Of a stretch of DNA of 44,561 nt, positions 23,343-31,403 are shown one piece after another. The stretch spans positions 1 to 44,561 of the forward strand of contig QKCC01000088.1 in the NCBI GenBank assembly GCA_003245835.1, written 5' to 3'. The translations under genes were made by a program, and so were the position numbers. Under the pieces are notes generated by a model. That model was not told the DNA's origin. It made no database searches and saw nothing but the letters and a program-made list of their open reading frames with translations. Position 1 is the first letter of the stretch. Each line of letters begins with the position of its first letter. Source of the DNA: Spirochaetales bacterium. Its GTDB lineage: Bacteria; Spirochaetota; Spirochaetia; UBA9216.

Positions 23343-24536
23343 TTAATAACCTGCCGCGCGTTCCATAGCCGCCTTTTTCTGTCTCATCTCAAAGCGGGCG
23401 ACAAAAATTGCTGCAATTATTCCGACAACCAGAATTACAAATGAAGTATTGAAAAAGATTGAATTGATTCCGTTTGCTGCTATCACCCTTCCGTTAACAG
23501 CAGTTCCGACGGCACCGCCGACAAACATATTGAAGGATGCAAGTGACATTGCCGTGCCGCGCATTGCGGGAAGCTTGGCTTGTGCGGTTGAGACAAGGGT
23601 CGGCTGCAGAAATATAAAAGCGACACCGAATCCGAATAACGCCAGGGTAATAAGATATACGTTAGTCAGAACCGACAGCGCGAAAAGACATACAAAGCCT
23701 AAAATCCCCGCAGCAACCAGAAACCCTTTTTTCAGGACCTTTCTGATTCTCGGTGCAACACGTCCTCCAAGAACCGTTCCAATACCGAAAAACGATAAAA
23801 TCAACCCGATCTGAAGAACTGAAAATCCTGTCAGCGACTGCAGAAGCTTTCCGGAATATGTGAAAGTCCCGAATACAGAGAATCCCATAAAGAAGATTAC
23901 AAGAACCAGTCTCATAAACCGGTAATTGGTTAGCGGAGTTTTATATGCGGTGAAGAAGTTCAATTTTTCCACAACTCCCTTATCCTTTTCAAGAATCTTC
24001 AGAATGATGAGCGCTACAATAAGTTCAGCGACACCGTAAACAATGTATACAAGCCGCCAGGAACCTATGTAGGAAATAATCCCTCCGAGTGCCGTTGCAG
24101 TTGCTCCGCCGAGAAACATCAGACCCATTACCTTTGCTATAGCGCCCTGCCGCTCCTTGTCGTTGAAAGACTGCCCTACCAACGCCAGTGTTACGGGAAA
24201 TATACCGGCACCGAATGCCCCGTTAAAGCTTCTGAATACAATAAGGCTAGGCAAATTAAATGCAAAACCGCCGACGATACTGAAAACAGCTGTTCCGAAT
24301 GCCGCAATTCTTATTATTGTAACCTTGCCGAACCTGTCGGACAGGGGTCCGAAAATCAGGGTAAACAGACCGAAAGAAAGCATGTAAGCGGTAACTGACA
24401 AAGCCGCCTGTTCGAGCTGCAGGCCGAGGTCCTGTGAAATATTCAGCAGCAGTGGCGCCGCAGCATAATTATCACCATTCGTCAGGAACGCAAACATTCC
24501 CAGAGTCATCAGCATGACGTTTCTTTTATCTTTCAT
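23343..24536 (-). CDS. MFS transporter, DHA1-like
   Basis: The 397-residue inner-membrane protein has 12 predicted helices with motif A GPLSDRFGKVTIIR (about 62-75) and a central loop near residue 185. It belongs to the 12-helix drug:H+ antiporter/arabinose-efflux-like group. The ATG at 24536 is preferred because GAGG lies 9 nt upstream; the ATG at 24545 directly abuts that GAGG. The substrate is unknown. It is 56 bp upstream of the NapH-like gene on the same strand, but that gene has its own promoter. Confidence 0.8.
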   Translation of the reverse strand: MKDKRNVMLMTLGMFAFLTNGDNYAAAPLLLNISQDLGLQLEQAALSVTAYMLSFGLFTLIFGPLSDRFGKVTIIRIAAFGTAVFSIVGGFAFNLPSLIVFRSFNGAFGAGIFPVTLALVGQSFNDKERQGAIAKVMGLMFLGGATATALGGIISYIGSWRLVYIVYGVAELIVALIILKILEKDKGVVEKLNFFTAYKTPLTNYRFMRLVLVIFFMGFSVFGTFTYSGKLLQSLTGFSVLQIGLILSFFGIGTVLGGRVAPRIRKVLKKGFLVAAGILGFVCLFALSVLTNVYLITLALFGFGVAFIFLQPTLVSTAQAKLPAMRGTAMSLASFNMFVGGAVGTAVNGRVIAANGINSIFFNTSFVILVVGIIAAIFVARFEMRQKKAAMERAAGY

Positions 24537-24572
24537 TGAAACCATCCTCTATATACCAGATGTTCTATATTC

Positions 24573-24604
24573 TTTGTTTCTTTATTTTGAAACTTTGAAA
24601 CAAA
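24573..24604. promoter_or_regulatory. Inverted repeat upstream of the MFS transporter gene
   Basis: TTTGTTTC (24573-24580) and GAAACAAA (24597-24604) are inverted with a 16-bp spacer; an extra GAAAC copy lies at 24589-24593. The repeat is 37 bp upstream of the start codon and fits a TetR-like operator. No regulator gene is adjacent. Confidence 0.45.
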
Positions 24605-24662
24605 AAAGTCAATAGCCCTAAATTTACTGTGCATAGCCCTCCGCGCCTGGTGTAAAGTTTAA

Positions 24663-24698
24663 TTGATAAGATTAAATCAATATGCTATTACGTTGATA
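24663..24698 (+). promoter_or_regulatory. Leaderless promoter of the GNAT gene
   Basis: TTGATA (24663-24668), 17-bp spacer, TATTAC (24686-24691), then 6 nt (gttgat) to the ATG at 24698. No Shine-Dalgarno sequence is present. Predicted transcription starts at the start codon. Confidence 0.6.
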
Positions 24699-25147
24699 TG
24701 AAATATCATCTTTATCCAGCCGGTAATGAAGATGCCGGATGGATTAATAAGCTGACAAGAGAAACCATGAAACCGTATGTTGATTTATCATGGACTACTG
24801 AATCGGAACAGGAAGCATATTACAAGCTTAACGAGTTTGATGAGGAATCCACAATGGTGATTGTTGTCGACGGAGAAAAAGTCGGCAGACTTACCTGTAT
24901 CACGGAAAACAAATCAATCGATCTGGCGGAACTGCACCTTATACCCTCATTTCAGGGAAAGGGTTTAGGCTCAATTATAATAAAAGATGTTATTGATGAT
25001 GCTGCGTTAAAGGCTCTGACTGTAAAATTAAAATGTCTGAGGACCAACCCCGCCCGGAACCTGTATAGAAAACTTGGATTTGTTCAGGTTGATGAAGATG
25101 ATAAAAGGCTTTATTTCGAATACCCCGCGGAAAAAGTCGTTTCCTAA
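24698..25147 (+). CDS. GNAT-family N-acetyltransferase
   Basis: The 149-residue protein shows the GNAT core: a beta4 stretch LAELHLIPSFQGKGLGSIII (about 71-90) with the acetyl-CoA pyrophosphate loop Q-G-K-G-L-G, then TNPARNLYRKLGFVQVDED near the C-terminus, typical of motif B. The acceptor substrate is unknown. It converges with the HD-GYP gene and overlaps it by 4 bp. Translation probably initiates without a ribosome binding site. Confidence 0.8.
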   Translation: MKYHLYPAGNEDAGWINKLTRETMKPYVDLSWTTESEQEAYYKLNEFDEESTMVIVVDGEKVGRLTCITENKSIDLAELHLIPSFQGKGLGSIIIKDVIDDAALKALTVKLKCLRTNPARNLYRKLGFVQVDEDDKRLYFEYPAEKVVS

Positions 25148-26463
25148 TCAGCCTTCATCCCTGAGATCCGTTTAAATTCGTCCTCAACCTTAATCAGGTT
25201 CTCGATAAGCTTTGGGTCAAATTTCGTACCCTTCTCCCGAAGAATGATCTCCATCGCCTCATCGTGACTGAAGGCTCTTTTATACGGCCGCTCTGTCGTC
25301 AGGGCATCATATACATCCGCAATAGCCATTATTCTCGCCGATAAAGGAATATCCAGACCCTTTAGTTTGTGCGGATACCCCGAACCGTCCCAATTCTCAT
25401 GATGGTGCAGGGCAATTTGGTAGCCGATTTCAAAAAACGATCGGAACTCCAGCGATTCAGCGGCATCCTGTAAAACCTTTGCCCCCAGCTCGGAATGTTT
25501 CTTCATAATTTCAAACTCATCTTCAGTCAGCTTACCCGGCTTCAGCAGAATGCTTTCTGAAATTCCGACTTTTCCGATATCATGCAGAGGAGCCGACCTT
25601 TCAATATCTTTTATATAATCATCAGTTACATATTTTCTGAATAACGGATCTTCCTTAAGGCTCTGTGCCAGAATACGGCAGTATTCGCTTGTCCGCTGAA
25701 TGTGTTCACCGGTTTCATTATCCTTAAGCTCCGCAAGCATCGACATTGTCCTGATAGTTAGGGTCTGGCTCTTGTCCAGATGCTTTATTGCCTCATTTTG
25801 CCTGGAATAAACCTTGAAGAAAAGCAGAAACAGGCTGATATAAAAAATAAACCCGCCGAGAAAAATCAATAAGGCAAACTGTGCCCTGCTTTTCTCTATG
25901 GTGTTTCGAAGTTTGTTATCTTTAATTTGAATCGCAGCAGTGCCGATCTTTCTATTCTCAAAAGTGACGGGAATGTAGTAATTAATAATCAAATCCGGGT
26001 GTCTGGATACGATTAAATATGCCCCTGATTTGCTTTCACGCACATTCCCCTCTTCAGCCACAGAAAAATCCGCAGAACCTTCATTCTCCGGATACGACCA
26101 GACCAGGCTGCCGTCATTATCGATCAGCCTGACATTATTGACATAGGGATACTGTGACAGATCGCTGCTGAAATGCGACCAGATATCAGCTGATTCTGAA
26201 TCAAGTTCATCTCCGCTGTGTTCATGGCGGGTATCACCGGTTTCGATTTCATGAATTCCGAATTCCGACAGGACCTCAAAATAATTTTCGGGGATTGCAG
26301 CAATATATTCCGAGTAAAAACTTCCGCGCGAAGCAACAAGCTGGTCCTGGACTCGCCCCATCATAAAAACAACCAGAATAACAGCTATTATTAAGGTTGC
26401 CAGAAAAGAAACTATCGTATATTGAAAGATTACATTATTTTTTAAATTGGTGAGCGGCTTCAG
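25144..26463 (-). CDS. Membrane HD-GYP domain protein (c-di-GMP phosphodiesterase), CTG start
   Basis: The product has a periplasmic sensor region (about 40-200), a membrane helix (ALLIFLGGFIFYISLFLLFF) and a C-terminal HD-GYP domain with intact APLHDIGKVG, HHENWDGSGYP and DVYDALTTERPYKRA motifs, so it should hydrolyse c-di-GMP. The first in-frame ATG (26364) leaves the sensor without an anchor and has no ribosome binding site. Reading upstream, the frame stays open and encodes a helix (TIVSFLATLIIAVILVVF), with a CTG at 26463 placed 6 nt after AAGGAG. No ATG, GTG or TTG occurs between. The 439-residue form therefore has the usual two-helix dCache/CHASE-like topology. Confidence 0.8.
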   Translation of the reverse strand: MKPLTNLKNNVIFQYTIVSFLATLIIAVILVVFMMGRVQDQLVASRGSFYSEYIAAIPENYFEVLSEFGIHEIETGDTRHEHSGDELDSESADIWSHFSSDLSQYPYVNNVRLIDNDGSLVWSYPENEGSADFSVAEEGNVRESKSGAYLIVSRHPDLIINYYIPVTFENRKIGTAAIQIKDNKLRNTIEKSRAQFALLIFLGGFIFYISLFLLFFKVYSRQNEAIKHLDKSQTLTIRTMSMLAELKDNETGEHIQRTSEYCRILAQSLKEDPLFRKYVTDDYIKDIERSAPLHDIGKVGISESILLKPGKLTEDEFEIMKKHSELGAKVLQDAAESLEFRSFFEIGYQIALHHHENWDGSGYPHKLKGLDIPLSARIMAIADVYDALTTERPYKRAFSHDEAMEIILREKGTKFDPKLIENLIKVEDEFKRISGMKAD

Positions 26464-26603
26464 AAAATTCTCCTTTAATAAGTAAATGCAGGCATAAGAA
26501 ATTATAGCTCATTTTTAAACAATTTTAAATATCACTTTCACCGCAGAAATGGAGGAGATTTTACCTGCTCGAAACACCATGAATTATTACGCTTAACCCT
26601 TTT

Positions 26604-26609
26604 TATGAT
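26604..26609 (+). promoter_or_regulatory. Putative -10 box of the DUF4080 gene
   Basis: TATGAT lies 10 nt before the ATG at 26620, which has no Shine-Dalgarno sequence. The predicted 5' leader would be only about 4 nt. No good -35 element is visible. Confidence 0.4.
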
Positions 26610-26619
26610 AAAATAAAAT

Positions 26620-28245
26620 ATGGTAAACCCGGTCCTCATCTCTGTGAACGCGCGATTCTCCCACACTAACCTTGCTCTGCTGTATTTAAAAAAAGCCCTG
26701 GATGACGCCTGCCGGATGATTGAATGGGACATTAACAGGTCCAGGCAGGGCCTTCTTGAAATACTTATGGAAGATGATTTTTCTCACTATTTCTTTTCAG
26801 CATACATCTGGAATTCGGAATATCTCAAATCTCTAATCACGGATCTTTCAGCTCTTCGACCGGACGCGATTATATGCTGCGGAGGACCGGAAGCGGTATA
26901 CAACAGCCGCGTATGGCTTAAAGTTCCTGGTTTGAGCTACATCCTCGACGGCAACGCGGAAGATTTTGCAGAAATCATTCCGAGCCTCAGACAAAAGGAA
27001 ACCGCAGAAATAATCAGGGTTCAGCAGCGGCCCTTTGCAAAGACGATCTTTCCTTATGATGAAGAACTTCTGAACGATCTTGTCGGCCGGCTGATCTATT
27101 ACGAAGCATCAAGGGGGTGCCCTTTCAACTGTAGCTACTGTCTGTCAGCCGTACAGAGGAAAGAACCGGACTATCGAACAGAGGATCAGATCCGAGAAGA
27201 AATTAACTTACTCAGCCGGTTTAAAGGTACCGTAAAATTTGTCGACAGGACATTCAACTATAATAAAAAAATATCACGCTTCATATGGCAGCTGATGACT
27301 GAAAATCCGCCCGAAGGATGTTTTCATTTCGAGATTTATCCGGCTCTGCTTGAAGACGAAGACATCCGGCTGCTTTCGCTCGTTCCGCCCGGAAAGGCAC
27401 AGCTTGAAATAGGTATCCAGTCAACGAATCAGCAGATCCTGAAGAATATAAAGCGGGCAGATAATTGGGAATCCTCAATGGAAAAGATCGGCAGACTGAT
27501 TGAAATTGACGGACTTCGCATACACCTGGATCAGATAATCGGTCTTCCGGGCGATAATCCGGAAACTGCCGCCGAAACAATGAATAAAATTCTGGATCTT
27601 CACCCGGAAGTCTTCCAGCCCGGCTTTCTTAAACTCCTTCCGGGAACACCGCTGGCTGAGAATGCGGACCGGTACGAAATAAAGGCATCATCTTTACCCC
27701 CGTATGAAATTCTTGAATCCGAAAGCTTCAGTTTTTTGGATCTGCGTCATTTCCATCAGTTTGAAGATCTGGTATCAATCCTCTGGAACAGCGGATACTT
27801 CAGATTGACCCTTATTTACCTGGCAGAAAAAGCAGCCGGCTGGACAACCCTGTTTGAAGCGCTTCTTAACGGAACCGGAAATGAAGGTCCGGCGACCACC
27901 GAAACCAGGCGATGGGAACACTGGGGACTGAGGATCCTGAACATGGCGAGAGCCGCGCTGCCGGACGAACAGACTTACATCATTGACCTTCTGCGACTCG
28001 ACTGGTGCCGGTTCGCAAACTCGCAAAGATACCCGGACTTCATTGAATATAGTGATGTCCCGGTGATGAACGCACTTAAAAAGGAGGCTTGTAAAACTGC
28101 CGCCGAAAAATTTCCGGAGTTCACAAAAAGCGAGCTCAAACGTTCAATACTTTTTGTTCCGGAATCAAAAGGGGAACATCCTGAATTGACCAGAACACTT
28201 TTTATAAGGCACCGAAAAGAAATAATTCAGATTCCAGAAATATAG
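26620..28245 (+). CDS. B12-binding radical SAM protein with DUF4080 C-terminus
   Basis: The 541-residue protein starts with a cobalamin-binding-like Rossmann domain (about 1-140; VLISVNARFSHTNLALLYL, DAIICCGGPEAV). The radical SAM domain follows, with C167-x3-C171-x2-C174 in ASRGCPFNCSYC, then FVDRTFN and EIGIQSTN. The C-terminal 200 residues match the DUF4080 type (LRLDWCRF and neighbouring Trp/Arg-rich segments). This family is widespread in anaerobes and its reaction is not known. A Rieske oxygenase gene follows after 36 bp on the same strand. Confidence 0.85.
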   Translation: MVNPVLISVNARFSHTNLALLYLKKALDDACRMIEWDINRSRQGLLEILMEDDFSHYFFSAYIWNSEYLKSLITDLSALRPDAIICCGGPEAVYNSRVWLKVPGLSYILDGNAEDFAEIIPSLRQKETAEIIRVQQRPFAKTIFPYDEELLNDLVGRLIYYEASRGCPFNCSYCLSAVQRKEPDYRTEDQIREEINLLSRFKGTVKFVDRTFNYNKKISRFIWQLMTENPPEGCFHFEIYPALLEDEDIRLLSLVPPGKAQLEIGIQSTNQQILKNIKRADNWESSMEKIGRLIEIDGLRIHLDQIIGLPGDNPETAAETMNKILDLHPEVFQPGFLKLLPGTPLAENADRYEIKASSLPPYEILESESFSFLDLRHFHQFEDLVSILWNSGYFRLTLIYLAEKAAGWTTLFEALLNGTGNEGPATTETRRWEHWGLRILNMARAALPDEQTYIIDLLRLDWCRFANSQRYPDFIEYSDVPVMNALKKEACKTAAEKFPEFTKSELKRSILFVPESKGEHPELTRTLFIRHRKEIIQIPEI

Positions 28246-28281
28246 TTTTGTTTAATCCTGAATATAGGGGGTGGAGAATTT

Positions 28282-29277
28282 ATGATAAACAATCAGTGGT
28301 ATGCTGTACTATACAGTAAAGAAGTAAAAACCGGCCGATTAACCGGCGTTGTCAGGCTGGGAGAAAAGCTCGCTTTCTGGAGGAACATAGACGACGGTGC
28401 TGTAGTCTGTATTGCCGATAAATGCCCTCACAGGGGAGCCTCGATATCAGCCGGAAAAATACATGCCGGGCATCCTCAGTGCCCCTTTCACGGACTTGAA
28501 TTTGATAATACCGGAAAATGCCTTCTTATTCCCGGCAACGGAAAGAATACTCCTGTTCCCCGGAATTTCAACACAAAATCATATAAAACAACAGAAAAAG
28601 CAGGTTTAATCTGGATCTTCTGGAGTACCCATCTCAGTGCCTCGAATGCGGACTCTGATTTTCCGCCGGTTCCGTTTTTTGAAGATATTGATGAAAAATT
28701 CTCCTTCAAAAACTGGATCGACCCATGGCAGTGTCATTACTCAAGATGCATCGAAAACCAGCTCGATGTCCTGCACCTTCCATTCGTTCACCATAACACA
28801 ATCGGTGCCGGTAACAGGACAATTGTGAACGGACCGAGAATCAGGATCAGTGATAATGAAATGAACATCTGGGTTTATAACGACGTTGATGATGGCCAGA
28901 AGCCGCAAAAACCGGAAGAAACCCCGGAACCCGCAGAAAAACAGCAACATCTTCATTTTCGCTTTCCGCACATCTGGCAGAATTGGCTTTCAGATAATGC
29001 AAGAATTTTTATTGCATTTGTGCCTGTTGACGAAGAACACTCCCTTCTCTACCTGAGGTTTTACCAGAACTTCGTGACCATCCCGATTCTGAGAGAAATC
29101 GTAAATGGAGCTGGAATGTTTTTCAGTAAAATAATCACCCACCAGGATCGCAGGGTTGTTCATACTCAGCTGCCGAAAAAAACCGAACTTAAAATGAACG
29201 AAAATTTACTTCAGGGTGACGGTCCAATTTTTGCCTACAGACGCAGAAGAGATGAGCTGAAAAAATCCGGACCCTGA
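28282..29277 (+). CDS. Rieske non-haem iron oxygenase, alpha subunit type
   Basis: The 331-residue protein has an N-terminal Rieske domain with C48-x-H50 (CPHRG) and C67-x2-H70 (CPFHG) as [2Fe-2S] ligands. The catalytic domain has the mononuclear iron motif N-x2-D162-x2-H165-x4-H170 (ENQLDVLHLPFVHHN). It resembles the vanillate demethylase/pheophorbide oxygenase branch, which needs a separate reductase; none is adjacent. A strong ribosome binding site (GGGGGTGGAG) precedes the ATG. Oxygen-dependent chemistry is unexpected next to anaerobic enzymes, so the organism probably meets oxygen. The substrate is unknown. Confidence 0.9.
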   Translation: MINNQWYAVLYSKEVKTGRLTGVVRLGEKLAFWRNIDDGAVVCIADKCPHRGASISAGKIHAGHPQCPFHGLEFDNTGKCLLIPGNGKNTPVPRNFNTKSYKTTEKAGLIWIFWSTHLSASNADSDFPPVPFFEDIDEKFSFKNWIDPWQCHYSRCIENQLDVLHLPFVHHNTIGAGNRTIVNGPRIRISDNEMNIWVYNDVDDGQKPQKPEETPEPAEKQQHLHFRFPHIWQNWLSDNARIFIAFVPVDEEHSLLYLRFYQNFVTIPILREIVNGAGMFFSKIITHQDRRVVHTQLPKKTELKMNENLLQGDGPIFAYRRRRDELKKSGP

Positions 29278-29401
29278 GTTCGGAGGATAAAAAATAGGAT
29301 AGAGTAAATACTTAAACCTCATTGAAGGTTCCGGGTGTTTATTACATAAAACATCCTTCGGGATATTCTTAAAAAAATGATTTTATATTAAAATGTAATA
29401 T

Positions 29402-30238
29402 ATGATTAAGCATACATTAAAGATAAACTGCCCTGACAAAACGGGCATAGTAAATGAAATTTCCCAGATACTCTATAAACACAATCTGAATATTCTGGAA
29501 AGCGATCAGTTTGTTGATTCTGATACCGATACCTTTTTTATGAGAATTGTCTTCTGCGGCACATACGATTCCGGAGAACTCTATGATGATCTGAGTACGG
29601 TACTCGGAGAAGACGCCGATATAAAGCTTCACGGTAAGCGGAAAAAGAATATCATCGTTTTGGCAACGAAGGAACACCACTGCCTCGGCGATATTCTTGT
29701 AAGGAACTTTTTCAGCAATATAAACGCGAATATCCTTGCCGTCATCAGTAATTACGATACCCTCAGGGAATTTACAGAAAAAATGGGCGTTCCCTATCAT
29801 TATATTTCTCATGAGAATATTTCGAGGGAAGAGCACGAGCGCAAGATTATCAACACCATCGAGCAGTATGAGCCCGAATACATTATCCTTGCGAAGTATA
29901 TGAGGATTCTCTCTTCTTCTTTCACGGACCGCTTTAACGAAAAGATCATAAATATACACCATTCATTCCTTCCTGCCTTCATTGGTGCAAATCCATACAA
30001 ACAGGCATATGAACGCGGAGTTAAGCTGATCGGCGCAACCGCCCACTTCGTAAACCAGGACCTCGATGACGGACCCATCATCGAACAGGATGTAATACAC
30101 ATCACACATAAGCAGAACCCGCTTCAGCTGGCAAAAGCGGGGCGCGAAGTCGAAAAATCTGTTCTGGCAAAAGCCATGCAGCTTGTATTTGACGACAGGG
30201 TATTTCTTTCAGGCAATCACACGATAGTTTTTAAATAG
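29402..30238 (+). CDS. purU: Formyltetrahydrofolate deformylase
   Basis: The 278-residue enzyme releases formate from 10-formyl-tetrahydrofolate, supplying formate to PurT or balancing the one-carbon pool. It has an N-terminal ACT domain (INCPDKTGIVNEISQILYKH, about 8-27) and a formyltransferase-fold hydrolase domain with NIHHSFLPAFIGANPY and GATAHFVNQDLDDGPII. All hallmarks of PurU are present at the usual length. No Shine-Dalgarno sequence precedes the ATG, and an AT-rich stretch with TATATT (29384-29389) lies 12 nt upstream, so the leader is probably very short. Confidence 0.93.
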   Translation: MIKHTLKINCPDKTGIVNEISQILYKHNLNILESDQFVDSDTDTFFMRIVFCGTYDSGELYDDLSTVLGEDADIKLHGKRKKNIIVLATKEHHCLGDILVRNFFSNINANILAVISNYDTLREFTEKMGVPYHYISHENISREEHERKIINTIEQYEPEYIILAKYMRILSSSFTDRFNEKIINIHHSFLPAFIGANPYKQAYERGVKLIGATAHFVNQDLDDGPIIEQDVIHITHKQNPLQLAKAGREVEKSVLAKAMQLVFDDRVFLSGNHTIVFK

Positions 30239-30340
30239 AACCCTCCCGGAAAAATCAGATTTAAAAAAGTTATTACTCAAACACCTCCGAAAGCTTCCCG
30301 TCCGGAACATAAAATTAGCGGAGTCTGCAATCTGAGAGGC

Positions 30341-31159
30341 TTACAATGTATCAGGCATTAAAATTTCCAATGGTTTCAGGTGATACATCTCTATCTCAGG
30401 GCTTAGAAAAAACGAAGATTCCCATGGATTCTTTTCAACAAATCGATCCTGTATTTCACTAAAAACAGGATTATGTTTTGAAATTGTGTATGCCTCTGCA
30501 TTAATAATTGTATAATTCCAATCGTAGGCCCGCTCGAACACGAAGTCAGACCGGTGATCTATCGCAAAGCAGCATTGATTATTCCGGTGTATAGCCTTTG
30601 ATTTAAATGTACTTTTAAATGTGATTAAAAAGATATCATCACATTCGTTCGAAAGAAATGCCATCAGCGAAGAGTGCGGCCGGCTTTGAAGGCGCGTTAT
30701 AAAAACTCCAAGCTTGTTTTCATATTCCTTTTTTGTCCAATTCAAATCTGCCGCGGAAACAGCTGATTCAGCCAGAGGCTTTTGACCTTCAATTATTTCA
30801 TATTTATAATCAGAAGACGCATATTCAAGAACACAGTAATTTGAATAAAAGCACATAAATTCATTTGGTGAGATTTCTACCCTACCATCAGAAGCTGATT
30901 CTACCGTTCCCTTATATGAAACCCGGTAAACCCTGAGATCCGAATCATATTCATCTACACCCGTTCGATTATCCAAATGCAATGTTACGCACTGATTCAA
31001 AACAAACTGATGCCCCTTTGGAAAGTTCACCTGTATACGGTTGTTTACATCTATTTCGTATAACGCAACATAAACCAGTATCCGGCTGCCTAGATAACCG
31101 CTGATTATTGTAATACCCTTCTTCGGAATAAATGCCTGCAGAGATTTTTTATTGACCAT
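30341..31159 (-). CDS. Two-domain protein: PilZ-like N-terminus and flavin-reductase/PNPOx-like C-terminus
   Basis: The 272-residue product is soluble. Residues about 1-130 resemble a PilZ-type beta-barrel, with arginines near DLRVYRVSYKGTV but no clear RxxxR and NxSxxG pair. Residues about 145-265 resemble an FMN-binding split barrel of the pyridoxamine-phosphate-oxidase group (FITRLQSRPHSSLMAFLSNE, IFLITFKSTFKSKAIHRN). Both assignments rest on short patterns. The gene is divergent from the degenerate HD-GYP gene. The ATG at 31159 has no ribosome binding site but a well-placed promoter. Confidence 0.5.
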   Translation of the reverse strand: MVNKKSLQAFIPKKGITIISGYLGSRILVYVALYEIDVNNRIQVNFPKGHQFVLNQCVTLHLDNRTGVDEYDSDLRVYRVSYKGTVESASDGRVEISPNEFMCFYSNYCVLEYASSDYKYEIIEGQKPLAESAVSAADLNWTKKEYENKLGVFITRLQSRPHSSLMAFLSNECDDIFLITFKSTFKSKAIHRNNQCCFAIDHRSDFVFERAYDWNYTIINAEAYTISKHNPVFSEIQDRFVEKNPWESSFFLSPEIEMYHLKPLEILMPDTL

Positions 31160-31195
31160 AAATAAATATTAGTATATTGGAATATCAGAATGCAA
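31157..31195 (-). promoter_or_regulatory. Leaderless promoter of the PilZ/PNPOx-like gene
   Basis: On the minus strand: TTGCAT (31195-31190), 18-bp spacer, TAATAT (31171-31166), then 6 nt (ttattt) to the ATG at 31159. No Shine-Dalgarno sequence is present. Confidence 0.55.
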
Positions 31196-31314
31196 TAAAT
31201 TGCCATACAATTATCCGATTCGCTTATAGAAAACAAATGATACAGAATTGTGTAAAAAGCAGAGTCATACCATTGTAATCTTGGAACCATTGCGGTTATA
31301 TGTTAAAAGGAGAG

Positions 31315-31338
31315 ATGATGTATCTTATTATAAAATAA
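31315..31338 (+). CDS. Possible 7-residue leader peptide
   Basis: A tiny frame (ATG ATG TAT CTT ATT ATA AAA TAA) follows a strong ribosome binding site (AAAAGGAGAG), and a TTGTAA-17-TTATAT promoter lies just upstream. It ends 65 bp before the degenerate HD-GYP gene. It may be a leader peptide in that gene's transcript or a chance occurrence. Confidence 0.3.
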   Translation: MMYLIIK

Positions 31339-31403
31339 TTTTCTTTTAGACAGCTATTGATAATGAGAATTCAAACATTAATATTGAGTTAAGAGGAATA
31401 ATA

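Noticed and set aside
29417-29962. A 181-codon minus-strand frame inside purU
   Set aside because: It is antisense to a protein with all PurU motifs; the frame is a by-product of its codon use.
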